Source of the DNA: an uncultured Clostridium sp.
GTDB lineage: Bacteria; Bacillota_I; Bacilli_A; RF39; UBA660
NCBI GenBank assembly: GCA_946414595.1
Contig: CAMKPE010000017.1
Location: forward strand, 1-40,982
Direction: 5' to 3'
DNA: 40,982 nt
Made by a program: the position numbers and the translations under genes. Positions 25,249 through 32,615 of this stretch are shown in pieces (the first letter of the stretch is position 1; each line of letters starts with the position of its first letter). Under the pieces are notes generated by a model. That model made no database searches and had not been told where the DNA came from. It saw only the letters and a program-made list of their open reading frames with translations.

Positions 25249-25575
25249 TTAAAAAGTCAATTTAAAATTTTTATAAAATATATAAATAACTATCATAAAT
25301 GCAATGCCAATAGCCACTAATATTTTCATGACATTATTATTATTTTCTTTTTTACTATCTTTTTTGTCAGTTATTTCAATTAAATACAATACTGGAAACG
25401 AAATCAACCAAAAAAAGATAGATTCATAAAAAGCTCTAGAAAAGATGTAAGATACAGAACTGTAATATGTTTTATAATTATTTTCTGAATAAAAATTTAT
25501 AACAATCATAATTAGAATTATTATAAAAAAAGATACAATCGAATTTTTTAAAAAATTATGTCCCTTTTTTTTCAT
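25249..25575 (-). CDS. Small membrane protein (unknown function)
   Basis: This 108-residue protein has three predicted membrane helices: about 13-30 (IVSFFIIILIMIVINFY), 51-68 (ESIFFWLISFPVLYLIEI) and 82-101 (VMKILVAIGIAFMIVIYIF). A polar Lys/Asn linker separates the second and third. GAGGTG precedes the ATG, and it has its own promoter and terminator. I recognise no family. Confidence 0.65.
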   Translation of the reverse strand: MKKKGHNFLKNSIVSFFIIILIMIVINFYSENNYKTYYSSVSYIFSRAFYESIFFWLISFPVLYLIEITDKKDSKKENNNNVMKILVAIGIAFMIVIYIFYKNFKLTF

Positions 25576-25618
25576 ACATTCACCTCATATAAAGAAGAAA
25601 ATATCATCTTCAAAAATA

Positions 25619-25627
25619 ATTATATCA
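25619..25627 (-). promoter_or_regulatory. Extended -10 promoter of the small membrane protein gene
   Basis: Minus strand TGATATAAT (extended -10), 43 nt upstream of the ATG. Confidence 0.55.
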
Positions 25628-25679
25628 TATTACTTTAACTATAATAATATTTCACGTGTCAATAAAATCATTTATAATG

Positions 25680-25708
25680 CAAAAAAGCCCACATATGTGA
25701 GCTTTTTG
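25680..25708 (-). terminator. Intrinsic terminator of the rplM-rpsI operon
   Basis: A long hairpin (AAAAAGC and CACAT pairing with ATGTG and GCTTTTT, one C-A mismatch) followed by T on the minus strand, 20 nt past the rpsI stop. Confidence 0.85.
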
Positions 25709-25727
25709 AAACATTTGAATATATATA

Positions 25728-26159
25728 CTATCTCTTTGAGAATTGTGGTGCACGTCTTGCTTTCTTTAATCCTGGTTTCTTACGTTCTTTAATTCTTGAA
25801 TCTCTTGTAATAAATCCATTAGCTTTAAGAACTCTTCTAAAACTATTCTCGCTTTCAGCTGGAGTAGTTGAATCATACTCTAATAAAGCCTTAGTGATTC
25901 CTAAACGGATAGCTCCAGTTTGACCAGAGAATCCTCCACCAGTAACTTCTACATCGATATCAAACATACCTTTTGTATTAGTAACTTCAAGTGGTTGTGA
26001 TAAATTCATAATTAAAGTTTCATATGGTAAATATTCGTGTACATCTCTACCATTTACTGTAATCTTACCAGATCCAGTAGTTAATCTAACTTTAGCAATA
26101 CTTGCTTTTCTTTTTCCAGTTCCATAATATATGTTTTGAGTTTGTTTTGCTTTAACCAT
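25728..26159 (-). CDS. rpsI: 30S ribosomal protein S9
   Basis: The 143 residues include the typical [16 protein letters not shown] start and the C-terminal [20 protein letters not shown], whose terminal Lys-Arg contacts P-site tRNA. It is slightly longer than the common 130 residues because of a short N-terminal stretch (VKAKQTQN). AGGGAGG precedes the ATG. It is 11 nt downstream of rplM and shares its transcript and probable leader control. Confidence 0.97.
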   Translation of the reverse strand: MVKAKQTQNIYYGTGKRKASIAKVRLTTGSGKITVNGRDVHEYLPYETLIMNLSQPLEVTNTKGMFDIDVEVTGGGFSGQTGAIRLGITKALLEYDSTTPAESENSFRRVLKANGFITRDSRIKERKKPGLKKARRAPQFSKR

Positions 26160-26170
26160 AACTTACCTCC

Positions 26171-26602
26171 CTATTTCATTTCCACTTTTTCTGGTTTTTG
26201 TGCAGTGTGTGGATGTTCGCTACCTGTGTATACAAATAACTTCTTAGCCATTTGTCTTCCAAGTCTTGTATGAGGAAGCATTCCAACAACAGCTCTTTCA
26301 ACCATTTCTACTGGATATTGTTCTTTCATAACTTTAGCAGTTCTTACTCTTAATCCTCCAGTATACATTGAGTGGTTATAATATTTTTTGTCTTCTAACT
26401 TATTACCAGTTAATCTAGCTTTATCAGCATTGATAATGATAATATAGTCTCCACAATCGATATGTGGTGTGTAAGTAGGTTTGTGCTTTCCACGAAGCAT
26501 ATGAGCAGCTTTAGCAGCAATTCTACCTAAAGTCGCATCTTCAGCATCGATAACATACCATTTACGTTCAACTGTTTCTTTCTTTTGCATATAACTTGTC
26601 AT
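26171..26602 (-). CDS. rplM: 50S ribosomal protein L13
   Basis: The 143 residues match the family length. Recognisable segments are [36 protein letters not shown] and [21 protein letters not shown]13 is an early assembly protein of the large subunit. It is first gene of the rplM-rpsI operon, preceded by AAGGAG and a structured leader that probably gives autogenous control. Confidence 0.97.
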   Translation of the reverse strand: MTSYMQKKETVERKWYVIDAEDATLGRIAAKAAHMLRGKHKPTYTPHIDCGDYIIIINADKARLTGNKLEDKKYYNHSMYTGGLRVRTAKVMKEQYPVEMVERAVVGMLPHTRLGRQMAKKLFVYTGSEHPHTAQKPEKVEMK

Positions 26603-26669
26603 AAATTTCTCCTTTTACTTAAGCTTGACCTTCCCACAGTCAAACTTATGTGGGGATTTAAATGTACCG
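26603..26669 (-). ncRNA. L13-leader-like RNA upstream of rplM
   Basis: Between the promoter and rplM the transcript contains CCCACA ... AAGTTTGAC ... TGTGGG ... GTCAAGCTT. CCCACA pairs with TGTGGG, and AAGTTTGAC pairs with GTCAAGCTT (one G-U), in interleaved order. They can therefore form an H-type pseudoknot or two alternative hairpins just ahead of the ribosome binding site. The position and sequence fit the Bacillota L13 leader, an autoregulatory element. Binding of L13 or S9 is inferred. Confidence 0.75.
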
Positions 26670-26675
26670 ATATAA

Positions 26676-26704
26676 ATTATAATAGAGAAGTATTAAAAAG
26701 TCAA
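26676..26704 (-). promoter_or_regulatory. Promoter of rplM-rpsI
   Basis: Minus strand: -35 TTGACT (26699-26704), a 17-bp spacer, -10 TATAAT (26676-26681). This is one of the best sigma-A-like promoters in the window. Confidence 0.85.
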
Positions 26705-26736
26705 TAAAAATAAGCATAAATAACAATTATTTATGC
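26705..26736 (-). terminator. Intrinsic terminator upstream of rplM
   Basis: A perfect 10-bp stem (GCATAAATAA / TTATTTATGC, loop CAA) at 26714-26736, followed on the minus strand by TTATTTTTA. It closes the unit that includes truA and the ECF-like genes, so rplM-rpsI are separately transcribed. Confidence 0.75.
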
Positions 26737-26740
26737 CTAT

Positions 26741-27412
26741 TTAACGTTCTTGTTTTTTCTCTTCTTCTTTATCAATTTTTATACCTATAATTCTTTCTTC
26801 GCAAGGTAATAAATTTGATATATCAAGATCTGGATCTACAAGTGATTCAAGTATTATTTTAGCTTGATCAAGACTCATTGTTTTACCCATTAAAGATACA
26901 TCAAAGTTTTCTCTTTTCAATAGTTCAGCATATTCATCATAGAACATCATGAATCCTTGAAACTCTCTTGGTGTTAACTTTCTTCCTGGCCTATCAAAGT
27001 CAAATGCAACTATTTTAGTTGGTGATTCTGTTGCTTTATACTTTTCAACATATATTCTTGCGTTAAGGAAATTATTTTCTAATGCTTTTCGATATTTAAC
27101 CGCATCATAATAACTTAATTTAGCTTGATCAGTCATATCTGCATATACTCTTGCTAAAGCAGCATTATGTGAACCTTGTCCCATGTTTTCATTAAATGTT
27201 AGAATTACCTGTTTATCTGTAATAACAAGCGTTACCCCATATTCAATACTTTCTGCAAGACTAGAAACATGGTGAATAAGACTCATCAAGTTCCTAGCAC
27301 CATCCAATAATTCTAATTTAAAGTTATAAGCATCTTCACCATCACCATAATGTGATTTTCTTGCTAAAGAAAGAATATCTCCATTTATATAATCATCTTC
27401 TTTATATCCCAT
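26741..27412 (-). CDS. Conserved-looking cytoplasmic protein of unknown function
   Basis: A 223-residue soluble protein. Helical segments include FKLELLDGARNLMSLIHHVSS and FMMFYDEYAELLKRENFDVSL. A beta-type hairpin lies at YGVTLVITDKQVILTFNEN, and a GQGSHNAALARVYADMTD segment follows. The tail is highly charged (KIDKEEEKKQER). I recognise no family or catalytic motif. The start at 27412 is set by GGAGG 5 nt upstream; the in-frame TTG at 27424 overlaps that site. It lies 22 nt downstream of truA in the same unit and ends at a terminator. Confidence 0.7.
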   Translation of the reverse strand: MGYKEDDYINGDILSLARKSHYGDGEDAYNFKLELLDGARNLMSLIHHVSSLAESIEYGVTLVITDKQVILTFNENMGQGSHNAALARVYADMTDQAKLSYYDAVKYRKALENNFLNARIYVEKYKATESPTKIVAFDFDRPGRKLTPREFQGFMMFYDEYAELLKRENFDVSLMGKTMSLDQAKIILESLVDPDLDISNLLPCEERIIGIKIDKEEEKKQER

Positions 27413-27434
27413 ATTAACCTCCAAAAAAAGAGAA

Positions 27435-28166
27435 CTAATATTCTATATTATCTAAATAAAGTCCTTCTCTTCTCATTGTCGTTATATACTTTGCATTCTT
27501 TGGATCATCAAATATTTTATTAACTATTCCAAGATTCAATTTGCCTTTGCCAACTTTAAATAAAACACCAACCATATTTCTTACTTGATATTTCATAAAT
27601 CCATTGCCAGTAAAGTATACTATTATTTTATCACCATTTTGCTCAATATGAGCATCATATATTTCTCTTGTATAATCTTCTTTTATTGCTTCTTCAGAAA
27701 CGAATGGTTTAAAATCATGTACTCCTAAAAAAGATTTAATCTCTTTCTTCATTTTTTCTATGTCTAATTCTTTACCATATTGATAAACATAATTTCTTTC
27801 AATCGGATTATATTCTCCACAATTAATTATATATTTATATGTCTTTTTCTTAGCCATAAATCTTGCATGAAAATCTTTATCAACAATTTCTGTTGAAAAA
27901 ACATGTATATCTTCTGGGAGCAAACTATTTAATGCACATTTTAGTTTATAAAGGGTAATATCTACATCAATATCAAAGCATGCACACTGACAGTTTGCAT
28001 GAACTCCTCTATCGGTCCTTCCAGCCCCTATAACCTTCGTTTTAGTGTGATTATTAATATCATACAAAGCTTTCTCTAATTCGCTTTCTACGCACCTTTT
28101 TTGGGGTTGTTTTTGATATCCACAAAAATTAGTACCATCATAAGAAAATTTAATTAAATATCTCAT
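27435..28166 (-). CDS. truA: tRNA pseudouridine(38-40) synthase TruA
   Basis: The 243-residue enzyme modifies uridines 38-40 in the tRNA anticodon stem. It has the family start YLIKFSYDGTNFCGYQKQP, the catalytic motif GAGRTDRGVHA with the active-site Asp, FHARFMAKKKTYKY and NGFMKYQVRNMVG. I start at 28166 (MRYLIKF); an in-frame GTG two codons upstream lies in the ribosome binding site region. Its place after ecfT and before rplM is the canonical Bacillota order, which supports the identity of its degenerate neighbours. Confidence 0.96.
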   Translation of the reverse strand: MRYLIKFSYDGTNFCGYQKQPQKRCVESELEKALYDINNHTKTKVIGAGRTDRGVHANCQCACFDIDVDITLYKLKCALNSLLPEDIHVFSTEIVDKDFHARFMAKKKTYKYIINCGEYNPIERNYVYQYGKELDIEKMKKEIKSFLGVHDFKPFVSEEAIKEDYTREIYDAHIEQNGDKIIVYFTGNGFMKYQVRNMVGVLFKVGKGKLNLGIVNKIFDDPKNAKYITTMRREGLYLDNIEY

Positions 28167-28172
28167 AAACAC

Positions 28173-28754
28173 CTACCTAAATATAATACATAAAACAAAT
28201 AATATTATAGAAAGCATAAGTATCATTGTATCTATTTCAGTCCATTTAAAACTTACTGTCTTTTCACTAACATCACAATAACCATTGAACCTAATCTTAG
28301 ATTGCAAATAACCTCTTTCTAAATCATCATTTAGTTTATTATCACTTACTAAGTCTATCTTATAAACATCATTAGATAACTTTCTATTTGTCTCAAGAAT
28401 ATTATTATAATGACTATCATAAAATAGAGTCTTTTTATTCTTTCTTTTAACATCTTTAAATAATATTTTAAAGAACTTCTTTTCTTTGCTCGTCAAAGAA
28501 CAAACCAAAGAAATTAAAATGTATAATATGAATGCTATTTTAAATATATAAAAGAATGGTCTCAATATACAACTTAATAGCAGTATTAATATAAGTATAA
28601 ATGATATTAATAATAATTTCTTATTATTATAATAATTTACTATTGTAATAAATCCTAACATAGCCCAAAGAATATAAAAGTTATAAGTCATTGCAGTTGT
28701 TATTAAAAGTAACAATACAATAAATAATTTTAAGTATAAATTAATCTTATACAT
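28173..28754 (-). CDS. Degenerate EcfT-like transmembrane protein
   Basis: This 193-residue membrane protein has four or five N-terminal helices, a basic cytoplasmic stretch (SKEKKFFKILFKDVKRKNKK) and a final helix (MILMLSIILFVLCII). It occupies the exact slot of ecfT (after the two ATPases, 6 nt before truA) but is shorter than typical EcfT (about 265 residues). The two coupling-helix Ala-Arg-Gly motifs that dock onto the ATPases are not found. It overlaps the upstream ATPase-like gene by 8 nt. I infer it is a remnant or highly diverged transporter subunit. Confidence 0.55.
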   Translation of the reverse strand: MYKINLYLKLFIVLLLLITTAMTYNFYILWAMLGFITIVNYYNNKKLLLISFILILILLLSCILRPFFYIFKIAFILYILISLVCSLTSKEKKFFKILFKDVKRKNKKTLFYDSHYNNILETNRKLSNDVYKIDLVSDNKLNDDLERGYLQSKIRFNGYCDVSEKTVSFKWTEIDTMILMLSIILFVLCIIFR

Positions 28755-29424
28755 GTTTGTATATATCCTTAATGATGTCTCTTACATCTTTGCTATAGAA
28801 TAATTTTACTTTTTTATCTTCTTTGGCTTTATAAGTTATATAAGAAAGTGTTGGAACACTTAATTTATGTTTTATTAAATATGATACATCAGTATAAATC
28901 TTATCAGTTTCATCATACTTAATTATTGTTTTAGTACCTATTATTGAATAATCAGAATACTTATATAATACATCAACATCATCACTACATATTATTACTA
29001 TATAGTTAAGTTCTTTTAAATAATTAATAACTTTAATAATGCTTTTTTGATTATTTAAATCAAGTCCTAAGAATATATTTTTAAATACTACTATTTCTTC
29101 TAATTTAGCAATATTCCTTAATATGTTTAATACTATCTTTTCTGTAACAGATAGCTTATTTATTTCTCTTCCAAGAAAATCATTTGTGTATCCAAATAAT
29201 TTTATTACATCACCAATTATATTTAATTCTGGATAATTATTCATAAGAGTTATTTCATCAAGTACAGTCTCTGATACGAAATAAGTATTTCTATTATCAA
29301 TAATCACTGGATTATAATCTTCTATAAAATGTTTATATATTAATCCATCTGTCTCTTGTAATGAAATGATTAAATTATTAACTATTATTTTTTTGCTTTT
29401 AGAATTTCTTAATTTTATTTCCAT
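28747..29424 (-). CDS. Degenerate EcfA2-like ATPase domain without Walker A
   Basis: This 225-residue protein aligns by position with EcfA2. There is no Walker A motif in the N-terminal half. The signature reads INKLSVTEKIVLNILRN (LSGGQ lost), and the Walker B region reads EEIVVFKNIFLGLD, where DEP is replaced by KN. A D-loop-like GLD and a final segment resembling an H-loop region (IVIICSDDVDVLYKYSDYS) still show ABC ancestry. It cannot bind ATP in the usual way. It overlaps EcfA1-like by 10 nt and EcfT-like by 8 nt, so the three are translated together. Confidence 0.65.
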   Translation of the reverse strand: MEIKLRNSKSKKIIVNNLIISLQETDGLIYKHFIEDYNPVIIDNRNTYFVSETVLDEITLMNNYPELNIIGDVIKLFGYTNDFLGREINKLSVTEKIVLNILRNIAKLEEIVVFKNIFLGLDLNNQKSIIKVINYLKELNYIVIICSDDVDVLYKYSDYSIIGTKTIIKYDETDKIYTDVSYLIKHKLSVPTLSYITYKAKEDKKVKLFYSKDVRDIIKDIYKHV

Positions 29425-30230
29425 AATTTATCGACCACCTTATCTGGATCGTAATAAATCTTATCAATTAATTTATAAAATTCTAATTTACGAGATAAAT
29501 CAATCATTATAGGAATCTCTATTCCTATCTTAGATAATTCATTATCATTAAATATTATTTTATCAAAAGAATCATTCATCATTACGCTACCATTATTAAT
29601 AACAATTATATTATCTAAGTTAATTATTTCTTCAACAGAACTTGTTATAAATAATATAGTTATAGATAATTTATTATTAATACTCTTTAGTATCTTTAAT
29701 AATTCTTTTTTCTCTTTTGAATTTAGAAATCTGAATACATCATCTAAAAGCAATAATTTTGGGGAATGCACAATTGATGCTGCTATTAAAACTTTTATCT
29801 TTTCGAGATAAGATAATCTCAATATATCTTTGCCTAAGATCAAAGATAATTTCATAATAGAATTAACAATATCTATTCTCTCTTCTATTTCTTTTTCTTT
29901 GCATCCTAAATTGATTAAAGGATATCTTAATTCTTCTTTAACTTTGTTACATATAAATTGATTGTCAATATCTTCTAAAACCGTACCTACTTCTAAAACG
30001 TATTTAGAAAAGTTATCTTTAGTTAGTTTGATACCATTTAGTACAATTTCACCGCTATCAGCATTAATAATACCACTTAAAGTTTTGATAAGTGTTGTCT
30101 TGCCACAGTTATTCGGACATAAAACAGCATTTATGCTATTTTTTCTTATCTCAAAGGTCAAATTATCTAGCAAGACTTTTGAATCTAATGTTAAAGAGAT
30201 ATTATTTACTTTTAATAAAACTTCTTCCAT
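29415..30230 (-). CDS. Diverged EcfA1-like ABC ATPase
   Basis: The 271-residue ABC ATPase is in the position of ecfA1. The Walker A reads CPNNCGKTT (first Gly replaced by Cys but GKTT kept), the signature is LRLSYLEKIKV (canonical LSGGE lost), and the Walker B is LLLLDDVF, with Asp in place of the catalytic Glu. A-loop, Q-loop and H-loop are also weak: the expected switch His is replaced in FITSSVEEI. The enzyme may bind but hardly hydrolyse ATP (inference). It normally energises vitamin uptake with EcfA2, EcfT and S components. GGGGGAG precedes the ATG. Confidence 0.75.
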   Translation of the reverse strand: MEEVLLKVNNISLTLDSKVLLDNLTFEIRKNSINAVLCPNNCGKTTLIKTLSGIINADSGEIVLNGIKLTKDNFSKYVLEVGTVLEDIDNQFICNKVKEELRYPLINLGCKEKEIEERIDIVNSIMKLSLILGKDILRLSYLEKIKVLIAASIVHSPKLLLLDDVFRFLNSKEKKELLKILKSINNKLSITILFITSSVEEIINLDNIIVINNGSVMMNDSFDKIIFNDNELSKIGIEIPIMIDLSRKLEFYKLIDKIYYDPDKVVDKLWK

Positions 30231-30252
30231 AATACTCCCCCATATACTGCAT

Positions 30253-30258
30253 ATTATA
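30253..30258 (-). promoter_or_regulatory. -10 element of the ECF-truA unit
   Basis: TATAAT on the minus strand, 22 nt upstream of the ecfA1-like ATG and after the SDR terminator. The -35 is weak. Confidence 0.5.
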
Positions 30259-30285
30259 TACTATTTTTCATATTTTTAAAGTCTA

Positions 30286-30315
30286 AATTAAAAAAGTAGA
30301 TGTTATCTACTTTTT
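30286..30315 (-). terminator. Intrinsic terminator of the SDR gene
   Basis: An 11-bp stem (AAAAAGTAGAT / ATCTACTTTTT, loop GTT) overlapping the stop codon. T-rich sequence follows on the minus strand. Confidence 0.88.
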
Positions 30316-31064
30316 CTTTCTTTTTTCTTTTGAAATTTATATACAATCTTAGCAGCTCTTTTTGTCGATACAAATCTATTAAAGAACACTGCTAACTTCA
30401 TCTTTTTACCTGGGATTATTAATAGTTTATTCTTAAACATTTTCTTTATTGCATACTCTGCAACATAGTCACTATCTAATCCTTTCATTGCAAATTCAAC
30501 ATTAGCAACATCATTAAAGTTTGTTTTAACAGGTCCTGGGCATAAACATGATACATGAACCTTAGATTTCTTTCTTCTTAACTCTTCATAAAGCGCTACT
30601 GTTAATCTTGTTACATACGCTTTAGTAGCATAATAAGTAGCCATCAAAGGTCCTGCTTGGAAACTAGCACTAGATGATACATTTAATATATAACCGCTAT
30701 CTCTTTTGATCATATCTTTACCAAATAATTTAGTTAACATATGAACAGCTTTTATATTAACATCTATCATGTTTAATTCACCTTGCAATTCAGTTGAATC
30801 AAACTCACCAAACATACCAAAACCAGCATTATTAATTAATACATCAATATTATCATTTTTACATAAAACATATAATTCTTTTATTTTAGATTCATCAGCT
30901 AAATCTGCAACTACAATCTTAACATCTGTCTTTAATTCTTTTTGTAATTCTTGCAATTTTTCTTTATTTCTTGCAACAAGTATCAAATCATATCCAAGAC
31001 TACTTAAATATCTTGCAAATGACCTACCAATACCACTTGATGCACCAGTAATTAATGCCTTCAT
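30303..31064 (-). CDS. Short-chain dehydrogenase/reductase (classical SDR)
   Basis: The 253-residue NAD(P)-dependent oxidoreductase has the cofactor motif TGASSGIG (residues 6-13), NNAG (80s), the catalytic Ser in LNVSSSASF and the catalytic pair in YYATK. LCPGPVKTNF is the usual segment after it. Resembles the DltE/YqjQ-type bacterial SDRs that act on lipids or small carbonyls, but the substrate cannot be fixed. The C-terminus is strongly basic (KFQKKKERKSR). GGGAGGG precedes the ATG, with an extended -10 promoter. It sits between rplQ and the ECF module, a slot usually empty in Bacillus. Confidence 0.9.
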   Translation of the reverse strand: MKALITGASSGIGRSFARYLSSLGYDLILVARNKEKLQELQKELKTDVKIVVADLADESKIKELYVLCKNDNIDVLINNAGFGMFGEFDSTELQGELNMIDVNIKAVHMLTKLFGKDMIKRDSGYILNVSSSASFQAGPLMATYYATKAYVTRLTVALYEELRRKKSKVHVSCLCPGPVKTNFNDVANVEFAMKGLDSDYVAEYAIKKMFKNKLLIIPGKKMKLAVFFNRFVSTKRAAKIVYKFQKKKERKSR

Positions 31065-31083
31065 AATACGCCCTCCCTACTTA

Positions 31084-31092
31084 ATTATACCA
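31084..31092 (-). promoter_or_regulatory. Extended -10 promoter of the SDR gene
   Basis: Minus strand TGGTATAAT, 19 nt before the ATG. No good -35 is visible. Confidence 0.6.
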
Positions 31093-31106
31093 CATTTTAA
31101 TATAAA

Positions 31107-31139
31107 GAAAAAGGTTTAGACTTCTCCTTCGTCTAAACC
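31107..31139 (-). terminator. Intrinsic terminator inside the 3' end of the exported-protein gene
   Basis: A 9-bp stem (GGTTTAGAC / GTCTAAACC, nine-base loop) at 31113-31139, followed by TTTTTC on the minus strand. The stem includes the last codons of the gene. Confidence 0.88.
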
Positions 31140-32414
31140 ATCTAAATCATCTTCATACACTTTTTGTGTTGGAAATAATTTCTCAAGAACTTCTTTATCT
31201 TTTTCAGTTACTTCACTAATATGTAATGCACTACTTACATCTACTTTAGGGAATTCTTTAACTTCTTCTCCTCTAATATTGAATGATGCTGTAATACCAT
31301 CAAATACTACAGAAAGTAAACCAGCATTATCTCCAGATTTCTCTAATACTAATGAGAAGTCTTTTTCTAATAATGGACCACCTTGTAATGTAATCTTAGT
31401 ATCACTAATTGTTCCAGTTACTATTGCTTGTCCATTGCTTGATAAATTAATCTTTCCATTTTCTCTATCAATTACCAATTCATATAATTTCATTCCCATT
31501 GCAGAAGCATATGCTTGATAATATTTTTCAACATTATTTATAACTATTATTATTGGAATAGTTTGAGTACTTGATCCCATACTTGCAGTTAAACTAATTT
31601 GTACTTCTGTTGAAATTACTTTATCATCTGCTATATAAGTAGTATATGTAAATAAGTCTCCTAAATCTTTTAATCCTTCTAAACCACTTAAAGCTTCTGA
31701 GAACATAATATCTAATGTTACACCACGTGCTTTAGAATTAGCATCAATAAGAACTTTTTCTAATTGAGCATATAAAGTCTTATCTTTCTTAACATCTTCA
31801 ATTACGTTAGATAATAATTGATATACATCTTTTCCAGTAAATACATATGAGTATTTCTTAGCTTTATAATCTTTACCATTGATATTTTTAGTAGTATTTT
31901 CAACATCTAATTTACCACCATCAATAATATCATAGAAATCATCTTTTAAGATTTTAATTAATGCATCAACATCAATTTCAATGTCATTTTTCTCTTCCAT
32001 ATTATACATATCATTAATGTCCATATAATACATTTTTTCAAGATAATCTTTAATAGTAAAGTATAATCTATTATCTTCTAGGAATAAATCAGCATCAAGT
32101 TCTTGACCATCCTTTGTTAATAATAATTTCATGTATACTTTTCCAAGCATAGCATAAATATCATCTTTTACTACATATGTTTGTCCATTAGTAATAACAG
32201 AACCATCTATATATACATGTTGAATTCTATTACCATTATCGACAGTCTTATCTTTTACTTCAAGTAAATCGATTCCAAATGCTTTTTGAATTGAATCAGT
32301 GAATACCTTTTTCTCATTTGTCTTTGGCCATAAGAATATACAAGCTACTCCTAATACAATAAGTAAAGCTCCTATTCCTCCAATAATATAAATTAATTTC
32401 TTATTCTTTTTCAT
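31116..32414 (-). CDS. Membrane-anchored extracytoplasmic protein (unknown function)
   Basis: This 432-residue protein has one N-terminal membrane helix (about residues 8-29, IYIIGGIGALLIVLGVACIF) and a large outside domain. That domain is rich in short beta strands and helices (for example YVVKDDIYAMLGKVYMKLLL, KLYELVIDRENGKINLSSNG, ITLQGGPLLEKDFSLVLE) and resembles the periplasmic or lipoprotein-like repeat folds of Bacillota proteins of unknown function. The C-terminus is very acidic (YEDDLDGLDEGEV). A cysteine near the helix end (VACIF) does not clearly make a lipobox. It has its own promoter and terminator. Confidence 0.7.
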   Translation of the reverse strand: MKKNKKLIYIIGGIGALLIVLGVACIFLWPKTNEKKVFTDSIQKAFGIDLLEVKDKTVDNGNRIQHVYIDGSVITNGQTYVVKDDIYAMLGKVYMKLLLTKDGQELDADLFLEDNRLYFTIKDYLEKMYYMDINDMYNMEEKNDIEIDVDALIKILKDDFYDIIDGGKLDVENTTKNINGKDYKAKKYSYVFTGKDVYQLLSNVIEDVKKDKTLYAQLEKVLIDANSKARGVTLDIMFSEALSGLEGLKDLGDLFTYTTYIADDKVISTEVQISLTASMGSSTQTIPIIIVINNVEKYYQAYASAMGMKLYELVIDRENGKINLSSNGQAIVTGTISDTKITLQGGPLLEKDFSLVLEKSGDNAGLLSVVFDGITASFNIRGEEVKEFPKVDVSSALHISEVTEKDKEVLEKLFPTQKVYEDDLDGLDEGEV

Positions 32415-32438
32415 TCTAACACCTACCTACCATATATT

Positions 32439-32467
32439 ATTATAAGACAAAACAATAAAAAAAACAA
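32439..32467 (-). promoter_or_regulatory. Promoter of the exported-protein gene
   Basis: Minus strand: -35 TTGTTT (32462-32467), a 17-bp spacer, -10 TATAAT (32439-32444). The rest of the 192-nt gap to the next gene is AT-rich with only the terminator below. Confidence 0.65.
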
Positions 32468-32587
32468 TTGTATTATTATGATCATTTTTCATCTCTAGTA
32501 TATTCATCCTACTATTTATTCAATAGAATTATCGTATACATAATAATTATTGTAAATAATTATATAAAAATAAAATTCTTACTTTAC

Positions 32588-32615
32588 AAAAAAAGAATAA
32601 CTTTTGTTATTCTTT
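32588..32615 (-). terminator. Intrinsic terminator of the repeat surface protein gene
   Basis: A 10-bp stem (AAAGAATAAC / GTTATTCTTT, loop TTTT) overlapping the stop, followed by seven T on the minus strand. Confidence 0.9.
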
